Assembly: GCA_910588365.1 (NCBI GenBank)
Contig: CAJUQS010000179.1
Span: 1 to 21,706 of the forward strand
Direction: 5' to 3'
From: an uncultured Oscillospiraceae bacterium
Lineage (GTDB): Bacteria; Bacillota; Clostridia; Oscillospirales; Oscillospiraceae
Length of the DNA stretch: 21,706 bases
Below are positions 8,852 through 14,969 of the stretch, piece by piece. The first letter of the stretch is position 1; every line of letters starts with the position of its first letter. The position numbers and the translations under genes are program-made. The notes below the pieces were generated by a model. That model searched no databases. It saw only the letters and a list, made by a program, of their open reading frames with translations, and was not told the DNA's origin.

Positions 8852-9622
8852 GTGCAGATTTATTTGGCCGTCACACCTGACAAACAGCGGGAGGCCGCCC
8901 GCTTCACCGAGCGGCTGGCCCACGTGGCCTACCGCATCGGCCGGGACGGCCGCCTGACACGCCAGGCGCTGCTGGCCCGGACCCACGGGGGCATGATGGT
9001 CCTGGGGGACCTGGACAGCGGCGCCATCCGCGACACCGCGGCCCTGTGCCGCGACGTGTGGCGTGAGTGCGGCAACCGGGGCTTCGGCGGGGTGCTGGCG
9101 GATTTCGAGCAGGGTGCCTCGGCGGACCGGGTCGCCTTTCTGGATGCCTTGAGCCGGGTGCTCAGCCGCAATGGCAAGCAACTGTTTGTTCCAGAGTCCT
9201 ACGGCGCGAAGCTCCCTCAGGCCCATGTCCTCATCTGCACCGCCCTGTCCGGCGGGGAGCTCCGCCAGCGGCTGGCGGAGGCCGCCCGCACCTTCGGCGG
9301 GAAACGGCTGGCACTGGACCTGCAGCGGCTGCGTATGTCCTTCCCCCTCCCCTGCCCCACCGGCGACGGCACGCCCCTGACCGGCGAGGAGCTGGACACT
9401 CTCATGGGCCGCAGGCAGCCCGTGGTTTTCTACTCCAACGATCTGTGTGCCAAATACTTCACCGCCACTGAGAACGGTGAGAGCCGCTTCGTCCTCTTTG
9501 ACGACGCCGGGAGCCTCCAGCGGAAGATCCAGCTGGGCCGGGAGCTGGGCATCGGGACCGGATTCCTTATGTATCCCGAGGTGCAGGATCTGCTGCCCGG
9601 CCTCCTCCAGTCCCTCGCCTGA
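8852..9622 (+). CDS. GH18-like TIM-barrel protein, function unknown
   Basis: The 256-aa product starts with GTG, 8 nt after AAGGGGGAA. I recognise no named gene, but the pattern is that of a glycoside hydrolase 18-like barrel. Strands alternate with helices: QIYLAV, GMMVLGD, GFGGVLADFEQ at 77-87, LFVPESYG, VLICTAL, and a final VVFYSNDL...FVLFDDAGSLQRKIQLGRELGIGTGF. In GH18 proteins, including spore germination hydrolases, strand 4 ends in DxE with a catalytic Glu. Here Asp84-Phe-Glu86 fits, although the earlier Asp residues of DxxDxDxE are missing. The closing 'disordered loop, then long helix, then GxGTGF' also resembles GH18. There is no signal peptide or LysM domain, so it is probably cytosolic. 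It is the only intact plus-strand gene and converges on the superoxide dismutase gene with a 14-nt gap. The family call is inference. Confidence 0.6.
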   Translation: MQIYLAVTPDKQREAARFTERLAHVAYRIGRDGRLTRQALLARTHGGMMVLGDLDSGAIRDTAALCRDVWRECGNRGFGGVLADFEQGASADRVAFLDALSRVLSRNGKQLFVPESYGAKLPQAHVLICTALSGGELRQRLAEAARTFGGKRLALDLQRLRMSFPLPCPTGDGTPLTGEELDTLMGRRQPVVFYSNDLCAKYFTATENGESRFVLFDDAGSLQRKIQLGRELGIGTGFLMYPEVQDLLPGLLQSLA

Positions 9623-9636
9623 GACGGGGCCGCCTG

Positions 9637-10269
9637 TCACCCATTGGCTCCCAGGGCGCTGAGGTAGCGCTGCTCCGCGGCCGACCAGTTGATGAGGGAG
9701 AACCATGCGTCCACATAGCCCGCCCTGTTGAAGTGATCCATCGTGAGGTACGCGTGCTCCCACATGTCCAGCAGCAGAATGGGGGTCAGGGAGTCCAGAC
9801 TGATCACCTCGTTGTTCTCGGTGGTCGCGATATGGATGCCCTTATTCCCCTCGGCCGCCAGCCAGACCCACCCGGAGCCGATGATGCTGTCCGCCGCCTC
9901 CCGGAGCAGCTGCTGGAAGGCGGGCATGGAGCCGTAGGTAGTGACGATCGCCTCGGTCAGGCGGTTGAAGGGCGGTTGGCCCGCCTTGCAGGAGATGCCG
10001 TCGAAGTAGAGCTGGTGGCTGTAGACCGCGCCGGCGGCATTGCGCAGGCGGTCGAGCTGGGCTGTGGGGAGGTTGATGTCCTCGCTGAGCAGCTGTCTCA
10101 GGCTCAGCTGGGTCAGCCGGTGGCGGACCACCAGATTGTTCAGCTCGTAGACAGCCTTGGCGTAGAAGTCATCGTGGTGGTAGTACAGGGTGTTGGCGTC
10201 GCAGCGGGGCATGAGGGCGACGTAGCTGTAGGGCAGCGGATCGGACTGAAAAGGAAAATAGCGCTCCAT
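9637..10269 (-). CDS. Divergent Fe/Mn superoxide dismutase family protein
   Basis: This 210-aa protein has the length and order of a SodA/SodB-type enzyme, which converts superoxide to hydrogen peroxide and oxygen. The four metal ligands are all present: His31 (LYYHHDD), His85 (VYSHQLY), and Asp168 and His172 (LLDMWEHAY). GSGWVWL at 131-137 is also typical. By hand alignment to E. coli SodB, however, the conserved second shell is altered: His30 becomes Phe35, Tyr34 becomes Ala39, Gln69 becomes Ala81, and Trp71 becomes Tyr83. The MnSOD Gln146 position is Asn152. The residue two before the Asp ligand is Leu166. The start at 10269 follows AAAGGAGGTCCGGT, a near-perfect ribosome binding site. The open frame extends to 10551 but lacks conserved sequence there. 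The fold is secure; dismutase activity is less so. Confidence 0.85.
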   Translation of the reverse strand: MERYFPFQSDPLPYSYVALMPRCDANTLYYHHDDFYAKAVYELNNLVVRHRLTQLSLRQLLSEDINLPTAQLDRLRNAAGAVYSHQLYFDGISCKAGQPPFNRLTEAIVTTYGSMPAFQQLLREAADSIIGSGWVWLAAEGNKGIHIATTENNEVISLDSLTPILLLDMWEHAYLTMDHFNRAGYVDAWFSLINWSAAEQRYLSALGANG

Positions 10270-10317
10270 ACCGGACCTCCTTTTGACTATAGCCCAGTAT
10301 ATGGAGGAGGGCGGCGG

Positions 10318-10554
10318 CTGTGCGGAGAAAAATTTCGTCTCCTGCGCAACCGGGCGCCCTCCTCCTGCGTCTATATCAGTGAAAGCGGCTTTCGGGTTGC
10401 CGGCGGCGATAAGCTGAACACAGTTGAAGCCGAGGCCGGCTACTACGGTGTGCGCTTCAATCTGACAGCTGCCCACGACACGGACGCAGCCCTCGCCCTG
10501 GAAACCCTGAAGGAGGTGCTGGACGCCTTCGTGACAGAACCCCAGGCACAATAA
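10318..10554 (+). pseudogene. Orphan coding remnant (C-terminal fragment) of an unknown protein
   Basis: A plus-strand frame from about 10318 to TAA at 10552-10554 reads like real protein: strand-like CVYISESGFRV, then GYYGVRFNL, then the helix ALALETLKEVLDAFV. Third positions are GC-rich and there is no in-frame ATG or TTG. The only in-frame alternatives are CTG at 10318, without a ribosome binding site, and an internal GTG. Upstream the frame simply runs into antisense of the superoxide dismutase gene. Its stop codon lies inside the perfect terminator stem, as expected for the true 3' end of a gene facing the fucosidase. I read it as the tail of a gene truncated when the superoxide dismutase region arrived. 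I cannot name the parent family. It could also be chance. Confidence 0.3.
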
Positions 10555-10597
10555 GACAGCACCCCGCCGCGAAAAGCGGCGGGGTGCTGTCTTATTG
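10549..10597. terminator. Bidirectional intrinsic terminator, perfect 22-bp stem
   Basis: Positions 10549-10570 and 10576-10597 are perfect inverted complements around a 5-nt GAAAA loop. The stem core is GC-rich (CACCCCGCCGC), and AAGAC/GTCTT ends give short A and T runs at both feet. It lies 12 nt beyond the fucosidase stop on the minus strand and contains the stop codon of the plus-strand remnant, so it can end transcripts from both sides. Confidence 0.9.
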
Positions 10598-10609
10598 CAC
10601 GTACCGGCC

Positions 10610-11920
10610 TCAGGGGCGCAGCTGAATCTCCAGCACGGTGTCTGTTTCGTCCGGCAGAACCGGATCCGGCCCCAGGTTCACAAAGGCCACGTCCGGATAG
10701 TCGCTGTGGACCCAGCTGGTGGACAGGGGCGCCTCGGTGCCGTCCGCCAGACGCCGGATAGACAGGATGCTCCCCTTGTCCACGCCGGGCACGGGCAGCG
10801 GCCCCAGGGCGTTTTCGTAGACATGGTAGTACAAGGTGTTCCCCCGGCGGGTAAAGCGGCCGAACTCCGGCTTCTCCAGGCCCGCCGGTCCGCAGCCGTA
10901 GATGCTCCGGCCGTTGCGCTCCATCCAGCGGCCCATCTCACGCAGAATGTCCAGGGACTGGTCGGGAATGCGGCCCTGGGCGTCCGGGCCCACGTTCAAA
11001 ATCATATTGCCGCCCTTGCTGACGCACTCCACCAGCTTCTTGATGAGCAGAGAGGCGGGCTTGAAGAAATGATCCGTGGCGCAGTAGCCCCAGTGGTTGT
11101 TCATGGTCACGCAGCTCTCCCAGACCAGGGGGCGGCCCTCCGCGTCCCGCAGTCCGCTGGGGGGAATCATGGTTTCCGGCGTGACAAAGTCCCCGTGGTA
11201 GGGCGTTGGCCTGCAATCGGCCAGGGAGCCGAAGCCCTCCCCGCTGACCTCCAGGCGGTTGTCGATGATCACGTCCGGCTGGAGGGTGCGCACCATGTCC
11301 ATCAGCTCCGTGGCCCGCCAGGCCTCGCCCCGCAGGTTGTCGTAGGCGAAGTCGAACCACAGCAGATCCAGCTTGCCGTAGTTGGTGCACAGCTCCCGGA
11401 TCTGTGCGTGCATGTAGTCCAGATAGCGGTCAAAATTCCGGCCCTCGTTGCCATAGGCGGGGTTGTCCCGCATGGGGTGCTGCCTGTCCCCGAAGTGGGG
11501 GAAGTCCGGGTGCCGCCAGTCGATAATGGAAAAGTAGAGCCCCACCCGCAGCCCGAACTCCCGGGCCGCCTCAGTGTACTCCCGGACAAAATCCCGTCCG
11601 GCGGGGGTGTTGGTGGACTTGAAGTCCGTATAGGCGCTGTCGTAGAGACAGAAGCCGTCGTGGTGCTTGGCCGTGAGGACCACGTACTGCATCCCCGCCT
11701 CCTTGGCCGCCCGCATCCAGGAACGGATGTCACAGGCGCCGGGGTTGAACTCCTGCAGGTAGGGGTCGTACTGCTCATTGGGGATCCGCTCCTCACTGCG
11801 CACCCACTCCCCACGGGCGGGAATGGCGTACAGCCCCCAGTGGATGAACATGCCGAAGCGGGCCTGGGTGTACCACGCCATGCGGCGCTCGTAATCCTCA
11901 CGGGAAAATTGATAAGCCAT
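10610..11920 (-). CDS. Alpha-L-fucosidase, glycoside hydrolase family 29
   Basis: This is a 436-aa retaining exo-alpha-L-fucosidase that should release L-fucose from host or dietary glycans. GH29 motifs are clear: FIHWGLYAIPARGEW at 25-39, TAKHHDGF at 83-90, GLYFSIIDW near 127-135 and LDLLWFD with the expected Asp nucleophile at 190. The barrel is followed by a short C-terminal beta domain ending in VLEIQLRP. There is no signal peptide, so it probably acts in the cytosol on imported oligosaccharides, although no transporter is in the window. The ATG at 11918-11920 is preceded by GGAGGAGGAAATCAC. The frame stays open to 12100 but overlaps gtrA and lacks family sequence. It may be read from its own promoter at 11990-12018, and it ends at the strong stem at 10549-10597. 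Confidence 0.94.
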   Translation of the reverse strand: MAYQFSREDYERRMAWYTQARFGMFIHWGLYAIPARGEWVRSEERIPNEQYDPYLQEFNPGACDIRSWMRAAKEAGMQYVVLTAKHHDGFCLYDSAYTDFKSTNTPAGRDFVREYTEAAREFGLRVGLYFSIIDWRHPDFPHFGDRQHPMRDNPAYGNEGRNFDRYLDYMHAQIRELCTNYGKLDLLWFDFAYDNLRGEAWRATELMDMVRTLQPDVIIDNRLEVSGEGFGSLADCRPTPYHGDFVTPETMIPPSGLRDAEGRPLVWESCVTMNNHWGYCATDHFFKPASLLIKKLVECVSKGGNMILNVGPDAQGRIPDQSLDILREMGRWMERNGRSIYGCGPAGLEKPEFGRFTRRGNTLYYHVYENALGPLPVPGVDKGSILSIRRLADGTEAPLSTSWVHSDYPDVAFVNLGPDPVLPDETDTVLEIQLRP

Positions 11921-11989
11921 GTGATTTCCTCCTCCATCTGTTGCGGCGGCCGGGCCTGTCCCTTCCGGCGGTTCCCGCGCCGTTCCCGT

Positions 11990-12018
11990 ATTGTACAGGA
12001 TTTCCCGCCCGTCTGCAA
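11990..12018 (-). promoter_or_regulatory. Candidate promoter for the GH29 fucosidase
   Basis: The minus strand has -10 TACAAT (11990-11995) and a weak -35 TTGCAG (12013-12018) separated by exactly 17 nt. It lies in the gap between gtrA and the fucosidase, about 70 nt before the ATG. The -10 is good and the -35 poor. Read-through from gtrA remains possible because I see no terminator between the two genes. Confidence 0.4.
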
Positions 12019-12026
12019 GCACAACT

Positions 12027-12455
12027 TTATTGTTCTCCGGCGTCCCGCTCTCCCGCGCCGTTGGTGTCCAAGGTGTCCCGGAACACCACAAAGCGTTCAA
12101 AGAGGAACTCCAGCACGAAATTGGCGGCCATGTTCAGGCCCGTCACCAGATACTCGTTCCACCCCACCGTGTCCGCCAGATACCCGCCCAGCCAGGTGGA
12201 CAGAGGTGTGAACACGCAGTAGAAGCCGAACACCTGCGCCATGGCCTTGGGCACACTGCCTGCGGATCGGAAGGTGTAGCGCCGGTTCAGTGTGAAATTC
12301 CACAGCACGGACAGCGTCAGGGCGATGAGGTAGCAGGGCCAGTAGCTCCACTCCGTCAGCTCGTTGAGCAGGGAGAAGGCCGCCAGCTCGACCGCCCCGG
12401 CGGAGATGGAGAACAGAAAAAACTTGACCGATCGCAGCAGCTCCGTATGCTTCAC
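12027..12455 (-). CDS. GtrA-like polytopic membrane protein
   Basis: The 142-aa protein has four hydrophobic segments, near residues 12-33, 41-60, 75-95 and 101-122, with the NFTLNRRYTF loop after the second. That is the classic GtrA pattern. Family members are thought to move polyprenyl-linked sugars across the membrane or to assist cell-surface polysaccharide synthesis. The C-terminus is short and polar. The start is GTG (12453-12455), 8 nt after AAGGAG; the ribosome binding site sits in the 18-nt gap after the kinase stop, so the two are probably co-transcribed. No glycosyltransferase partner is present in the window, so its substrate is unknown. Confidence 0.88.
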   Translation of the reverse strand: MKHTELLRSVKFFLFSISAGAVELAAFSLLNELTEWSYWPCYLIALTLSVLWNFTLNRRYTFRSAGSVPKAMAQVFGFYCVFTPLSTWLGGYLADTVGWNEYLVTGLNMAANFVLEFLFERFVVFRDTLDTNGAGERDAGEQ

Positions 12456-12473
12456 CCTATCTGCTCCTTTCCA

Positions 12474-14075
12474 TCACCTGCCGCCGTTGAGCCGGCGGAA
12501 GAGGTCCTTGTTGGCGGCGTGGAGCCGCCGGAAGACGGCGTAGCTCCGGTCGTAGACCGCACGGTTGGCAGCGTTGGGCCGGTACGTCCGCTCCACCGGG
12601 AGGAACGCGCCCACCTCGTCCAGGCTGGGGATGATCCCCAGTCCCACGCCCATCACAGCCGCCGCGCCCACGGCCCCCGCGTTCTGGGGGCTGGCCGCCA
12701 CCTCCACGGTCCGGCCGGTGACGTCGGCGAGAATCTGCCCTGTCACCGGGGACAGGGCCCCGCCGCCCGCGAAGCGGATGACCGGAGAGGTGTGCACCCT
12801 TTTCGCCTGGCACTCCAGCATCCACCGCAGGTGGAAGCAGATCCCCTCCAGCACCGCCCGGATCATCTCCGTCTTCCCCGTATCCAGGCGGAGATTGAAG
12901 AACATCCCGGCCGCCGCCGGGTCCTCAAAGGGACAGCGATTGCCGTGGAGCCAGGGGGTGAAGATGACGCCGCCCGCCCCCGGCGGGCACCCCTCCACCG
13001 TCTCGGTCAGATAGTCGTAGAGACTGGCGTACACCGCCTCCGGGCTCTCAGCCACATTCCGCTTCTCCAGGTAGATGCCGATTTCATCCAGGGCGAGGTG
13101 GTCCCGGACCCACTCCAGGCACTTTCCCGCAGTCTCCATCTCGGCGAAGTAGTTGTACCGCCCCCGCTGGGCCCCCACGATGGCGGCAATCATGGCGGAC
13201 ACGTCCACCAGCTGCCGGTCCGTCACCGTGGACACCCAGCCGGAGGTCCCGCAGTAGACGTGGGTGCTCCCCACCGCCGAGGCCCCGGCCCCCACGCCGA
13301 TAAGTGACGCGTCCCCGCCGCCGCCGAAGACCGGCGTACCCGGGCCCAGGCCCAGTTCCGCCGCCGCGCCCTCCGTCAGACCGCCGCCCACCCGGTCTGT
13401 AGAGCGGATAACAGGCGGCAAGTGATTACGCTTTACATCAAATAGGGCGCAGAGCTCTCCGCTCCATCCCTCCCGTCCCTTCCGGGTATCAAAGAGGAGT
13501 GTAGCATAGGCGGAGTCCTCGGTCATGACGGCCTGCCCGGTACAGCGCAAAAGCAGGTACTCCTTTACATCCAGCCACTTGTCCGCTCGGGCAAAGACCT
13601 CCGGCTCGTGGGCCTGGACCCACTTGTACTTCCAAACCGGGTCCTTCACGCTGCTGGGCACCGCCCCCGTGGCCCGCAGGCACCGGAGCAGCTTGACCAC
13701 GTTGGCGCCGGCCACCTGGGGACCATGGGCCAGGCCCCGCTTCAGCTCCGCCGCCGCCCGCTGGTCCATGTAGCTCATGGCGCGGCGCACCGGTGCGCCG
13801 TGCCCGTCCACCAGCACCAGCCCCTGCATCTGGGAGCAAAAGGACAGTGCGGCCACCTCCTCCGGTGCCGCCGCGCATCCGGCAAAGACGGCCCGGGTGG
13901 TCCGGCACATGGCGCTCCACCACTCCTCCGGGTCCTGCTCCGCGCCGCCGCCCTCCAGAAGGTACAAACCGTAGCCCGCCTGGGCGCTGGCCAGCAGGGT
14001 GATCTCTCTGTCGATGCCGAACAGGCAGGTCTTGACGCCGGTGGTGCCGACATCATAGGCCAGCACATAGCTCAT
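12474..14075 (-). CDS. FGGY family carbohydrate kinase (xylulokinase-like)
   Basis: This 533-aa sugar kinase uses ATP to phosphorylate a sugar or polyol. The actin-like fold is marked by the N-terminal phosphate loop YDVGTTGVKTC (7-17), MDQR at 103-106, the expected catalytic base Asp255 in GGGGDASLIG, PWLHGNRCPFEDP in the C-terminal half, and the adenosine motif FAGGGALSPVTGQILADV. The PWLHGNRCPFEDP stretch is like xylulokinase-annotated FGGY proteins of Clostridia. Substrate cannot be fixed: with the downstream fucosidase, a role in fucose use is possible, but no fucose isomerase, aldolase or transporter is seen. The ATG follows GGGAGGAGAGAGC. It is probably first of kinase-gtrA, with the fucosidase next. 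Length is somewhat above the usual 480-510 aa. Confidence 0.9.
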   Translation of the reverse strand: MSYVLAYDVGTTGVKTCLFGIDREITLLASAQAGYGLYLLEGGGAEQDPEEWWSAMCRTTRAVFAGCAAAPEEVAALSFCSQMQGLVLVDGHGAPVRRAMSYMDQRAAAELKRGLAHGPQVAGANVVKLLRCLRATGAVPSSVKDPVWKYKWVQAHEPEVFARADKWLDVKEYLLLRCTGQAVMTEDSAYATLLFDTRKGREGWSGELCALFDVKRNHLPPVIRSTDRVGGGLTEGAAAELGLGPGTPVFGGGGDASLIGVGAGASAVGSTHVYCGTSGWVSTVTDRQLVDVSAMIAAIVGAQRGRYNYFAEMETAGKCLEWVRDHLALDEIGIYLEKRNVAESPEAVYASLYDYLTETVEGCPPGAGGVIFTPWLHGNRCPFEDPAAAGMFFNLRLDTGKTEMIRAVLEGICFHLRWMLECQAKRVHTSPVIRFAGGGALSPVTGQILADVTGRTVEVAASPQNAGAVGAAAVMGVGLGIIPSLDEVGAFLPVERTYRPNAANRAVYDRSYAVFRRLHAANKDLFRRLNGGR

Positions 14076-14198
14076 GCTCTCTCCTCCCTTGCCGCAGTTT
14101 TTTCGTATGTTTCCCCGTTCCCTCCCTCGCCGCGCCGGTCAATGCTTGGTCATGCGGTGTAACTTGTGACAATGCGGTCGTTACGGTGCTGGGTATAT

Positions 14199-14224
14199 CG
14201 GTACAGCGGGGATTCGAACCCCGC
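14199..14224 (-). other. tRNA T-arm-like fragment
   Basis: On the minus strand CGGGG-TTCGAAT-CCCCG makes a perfect T arm with the invariant GTTCGAATC core. It is followed by CTGTACC, which could be the 3' strand of an acceptor stem. The matching 5' strand (GGTACAG) is absent in the 130 nt upstream, and no proper D or anticodon arm is visible. It is therefore not a complete tRNA gene. A tRNA 3' fragment left by integration, a degraded tRNA, or chance are the options. Confidence 0.3.
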
Positions 14225-14317
14225 CCCGCAGGCGCCCCTGCCCGCGACCACTGTGCGGTGCCATTCTCGACCGCCGGAGATCGCATTCGCCCCGGCGCGG
14301 CTACCAATCCGGTATCC

Positions 14318-14347
14318 ATTCTTTTCTTTTTGAAAAAAGAAAAGAAT
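14318..14347. repeat. Perfect 14-bp A/T-rich inverted repeat
   Basis: The arms at 14318-14331 (ATTCTTTTCTTTTT) and 14334-14347 are exact inverted complements with a GA spacer. The arms are pyrimidine-only on one side except for the first base, unlike the GC-rich surroundings. It marks the left edge of the AT-rich island holding the MazG-like gene. It might be part of a dispersed repeat; no second copy is in the window. Confidence 0.7.
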
Positions 14348-14364
14348 CAAAAGAAAAACTTTGG

Positions 14365-14383
14365 GGCAAAACTCCGTTTTGCC
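14365..14383 (-). terminator. Candidate terminator of the MazG-like gene
   Basis: GGCAAAAC and GTTTTGCC pair perfectly around a 3-nt loop. On the minus strand the stem is followed, after CCAAAG, by TTTTTCTTTT. This is a reasonable but imperfect intrinsic terminator for the gene ending at 14445, because the T-run is six bases away from the stem. On the plus strand the following TATATTTT is also T-rich. Confidence 0.45.
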
Positions 14384-14444
14384 TATATTTTCCTGGGCAG
14401 AACCCCGGAGGATTGAGAAGCAGGAAAACAGCGGCGGGAGGGAT

Positions 14445-14771
14445 CTACCAGCGCGTCATATTTTTTTCAAACTTTTTTGCGTACGACCGCTTTAATTCAT
14501 CGGCAGAGATCCCGTAGCACAGCATCACATCATTGTAATACATGAGGACATCTGCCATTTCTTCTACCAGATCTTTTCTCAATTCAGCGTCAGAAACAGC
14601 TTTTGAGTCCCCGTATTTCTTAACAATATCAATAACTTCCCCAATTTCCCCTATCATCCACAGCAATTTATTTTTTCCGTTTGCGGGTGAAATGGGCTCC
14701 CATTTGCCTTTATATTTATCTTGAAGTGCTCTTTGCATTTCCTGCATCTCATTGATGGTAAAATCAGCCAT
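14445..14771 (-). CDS. MazG-like nucleotide pyrophosphohydrolase
   Basis: This is a 108-aa all-alpha NTP pyrophosphatase of the MazG/dUTPase-like superfamily, which hydrolyses nucleoside triphosphates to monophosphates and pyrophosphate, often as house-cleaning. The metal-binding signature is visible: GEIGEV with Glu42 and Glu45 (ExxE), then EEMADVLMYYND with Glu71 and Asp74. Length fits single-domain members. The gene is visibly richer in A and T than its neighbours and sits between repeat structures on both sides, so recent acquisition is likely. The ATG at 14769-14771 follows GAGGAGGGAAGTCT. It probably forms a single-gene transcript. The exact substrate (dCTP, dUTP or modified nucleotides) cannot be read from sequence. 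Confidence 0.9.
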   Translation of the reverse strand: MADFTINEMQEMQRALQDKYKGKWEPISPANGKNKLLWMIGEIGEVIDIVKKYGDSKAVSDAELRKDLVEEMADVLMYYNDVMLCYGISADELKRSYAKKFEKNMTRW

Positions 14772-14798
14772 AGACTTCCCTCCTCTTTAAGAGCCTGT

Positions 14799-14961
14799 TT
14801 ATAGCAATCCTCGAAAATACCAACAGCAGTTCAGCAAATAGAGACAGCACATGGCGGCGTTTTCCTCCTTGACGGGCGACAGCCCGCCTGTGTCATCATC
14901 CTTGCTCTGCGCCGCCTCTATTCACTTCCGTTGCTGGCGTTATTTTTGAGAATTGCTATAA
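14799..14961. mobile_element. MITE-like element with 30-bp imperfect terminal inverted repeats
   Basis: The left arm 14799-14828 and right arm 14932-14961 match as inverted repeats at 25 of 30 positions by my count, beginning TTATAGCAAT and ending ATTGCTATAA. The 103-bp interior has no credible gene but further folding: AATAGAG pairs with CTCTATT, and CGGGC-GACA-GCCCG forms a small inner hairpin. Length, terminal repeats and lack of coding capacity fit a non-autonomous miniature transposable element. TA dinucleotides at both ends would suit an IS630/Tc1-like target, which is inference. It lies 27 nt upstream of the MazG-like start codon and may carry or disrupt that gene's promoter. Confidence 0.7.
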
Positions 14962-14969
14962 TATTATTT

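Larger units (their letters stand above)
14076..14444. other. Gene-free stretch with a T-arm-like motif, an inverted repeat and a hairpin
   Basis: No coding region is supported in these 369 nt. Minus-strand frames at 14053..14319 and 14150..14350 are open but have no family resemblance. The kinase-proximal part is GC-rich. From about 14310 the base composition switches to A/T-rich runs. The notable structures are the T-arm-like sequence at 14206-14224, the perfect inverted repeat at 14318-14347 and the hairpin at 14365-14383, listed separately. No convincing promoter for the kinase was found; a TTGACC lies on the minus strand but lacks a -10 at the right spacing. Confidence 0.5.

Noticed and set aside
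10270..10551. N-terminal extension of the superoxide dismutase
   Set aside because: The conserved domain starts at MERYFPF, directly after a near-perfect ribosome binding site. The extension matches no family and crosses the terminator side of the plus-strand remnant.
11921..12100. N-terminal extension of the GH29 fucosidase
   Set aside because: It overlaps gtrA, lacks family sequence, and the ATG at 11920 has a strong ribosome binding site.
14199..14310. Complete tRNA gene on the minus strand
   Set aside because: Only a T arm and a possible acceptor 3' strand are present. The 5' acceptor partner, D arm and anticodon arm could not be folded.
14150..14350. Small minus-strand frame over the T-arm-like region
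   Set aside because: Its translation has the look of a frame laid across tRNA-like sequence, has no ribosome binding site of note and no family resemblance.
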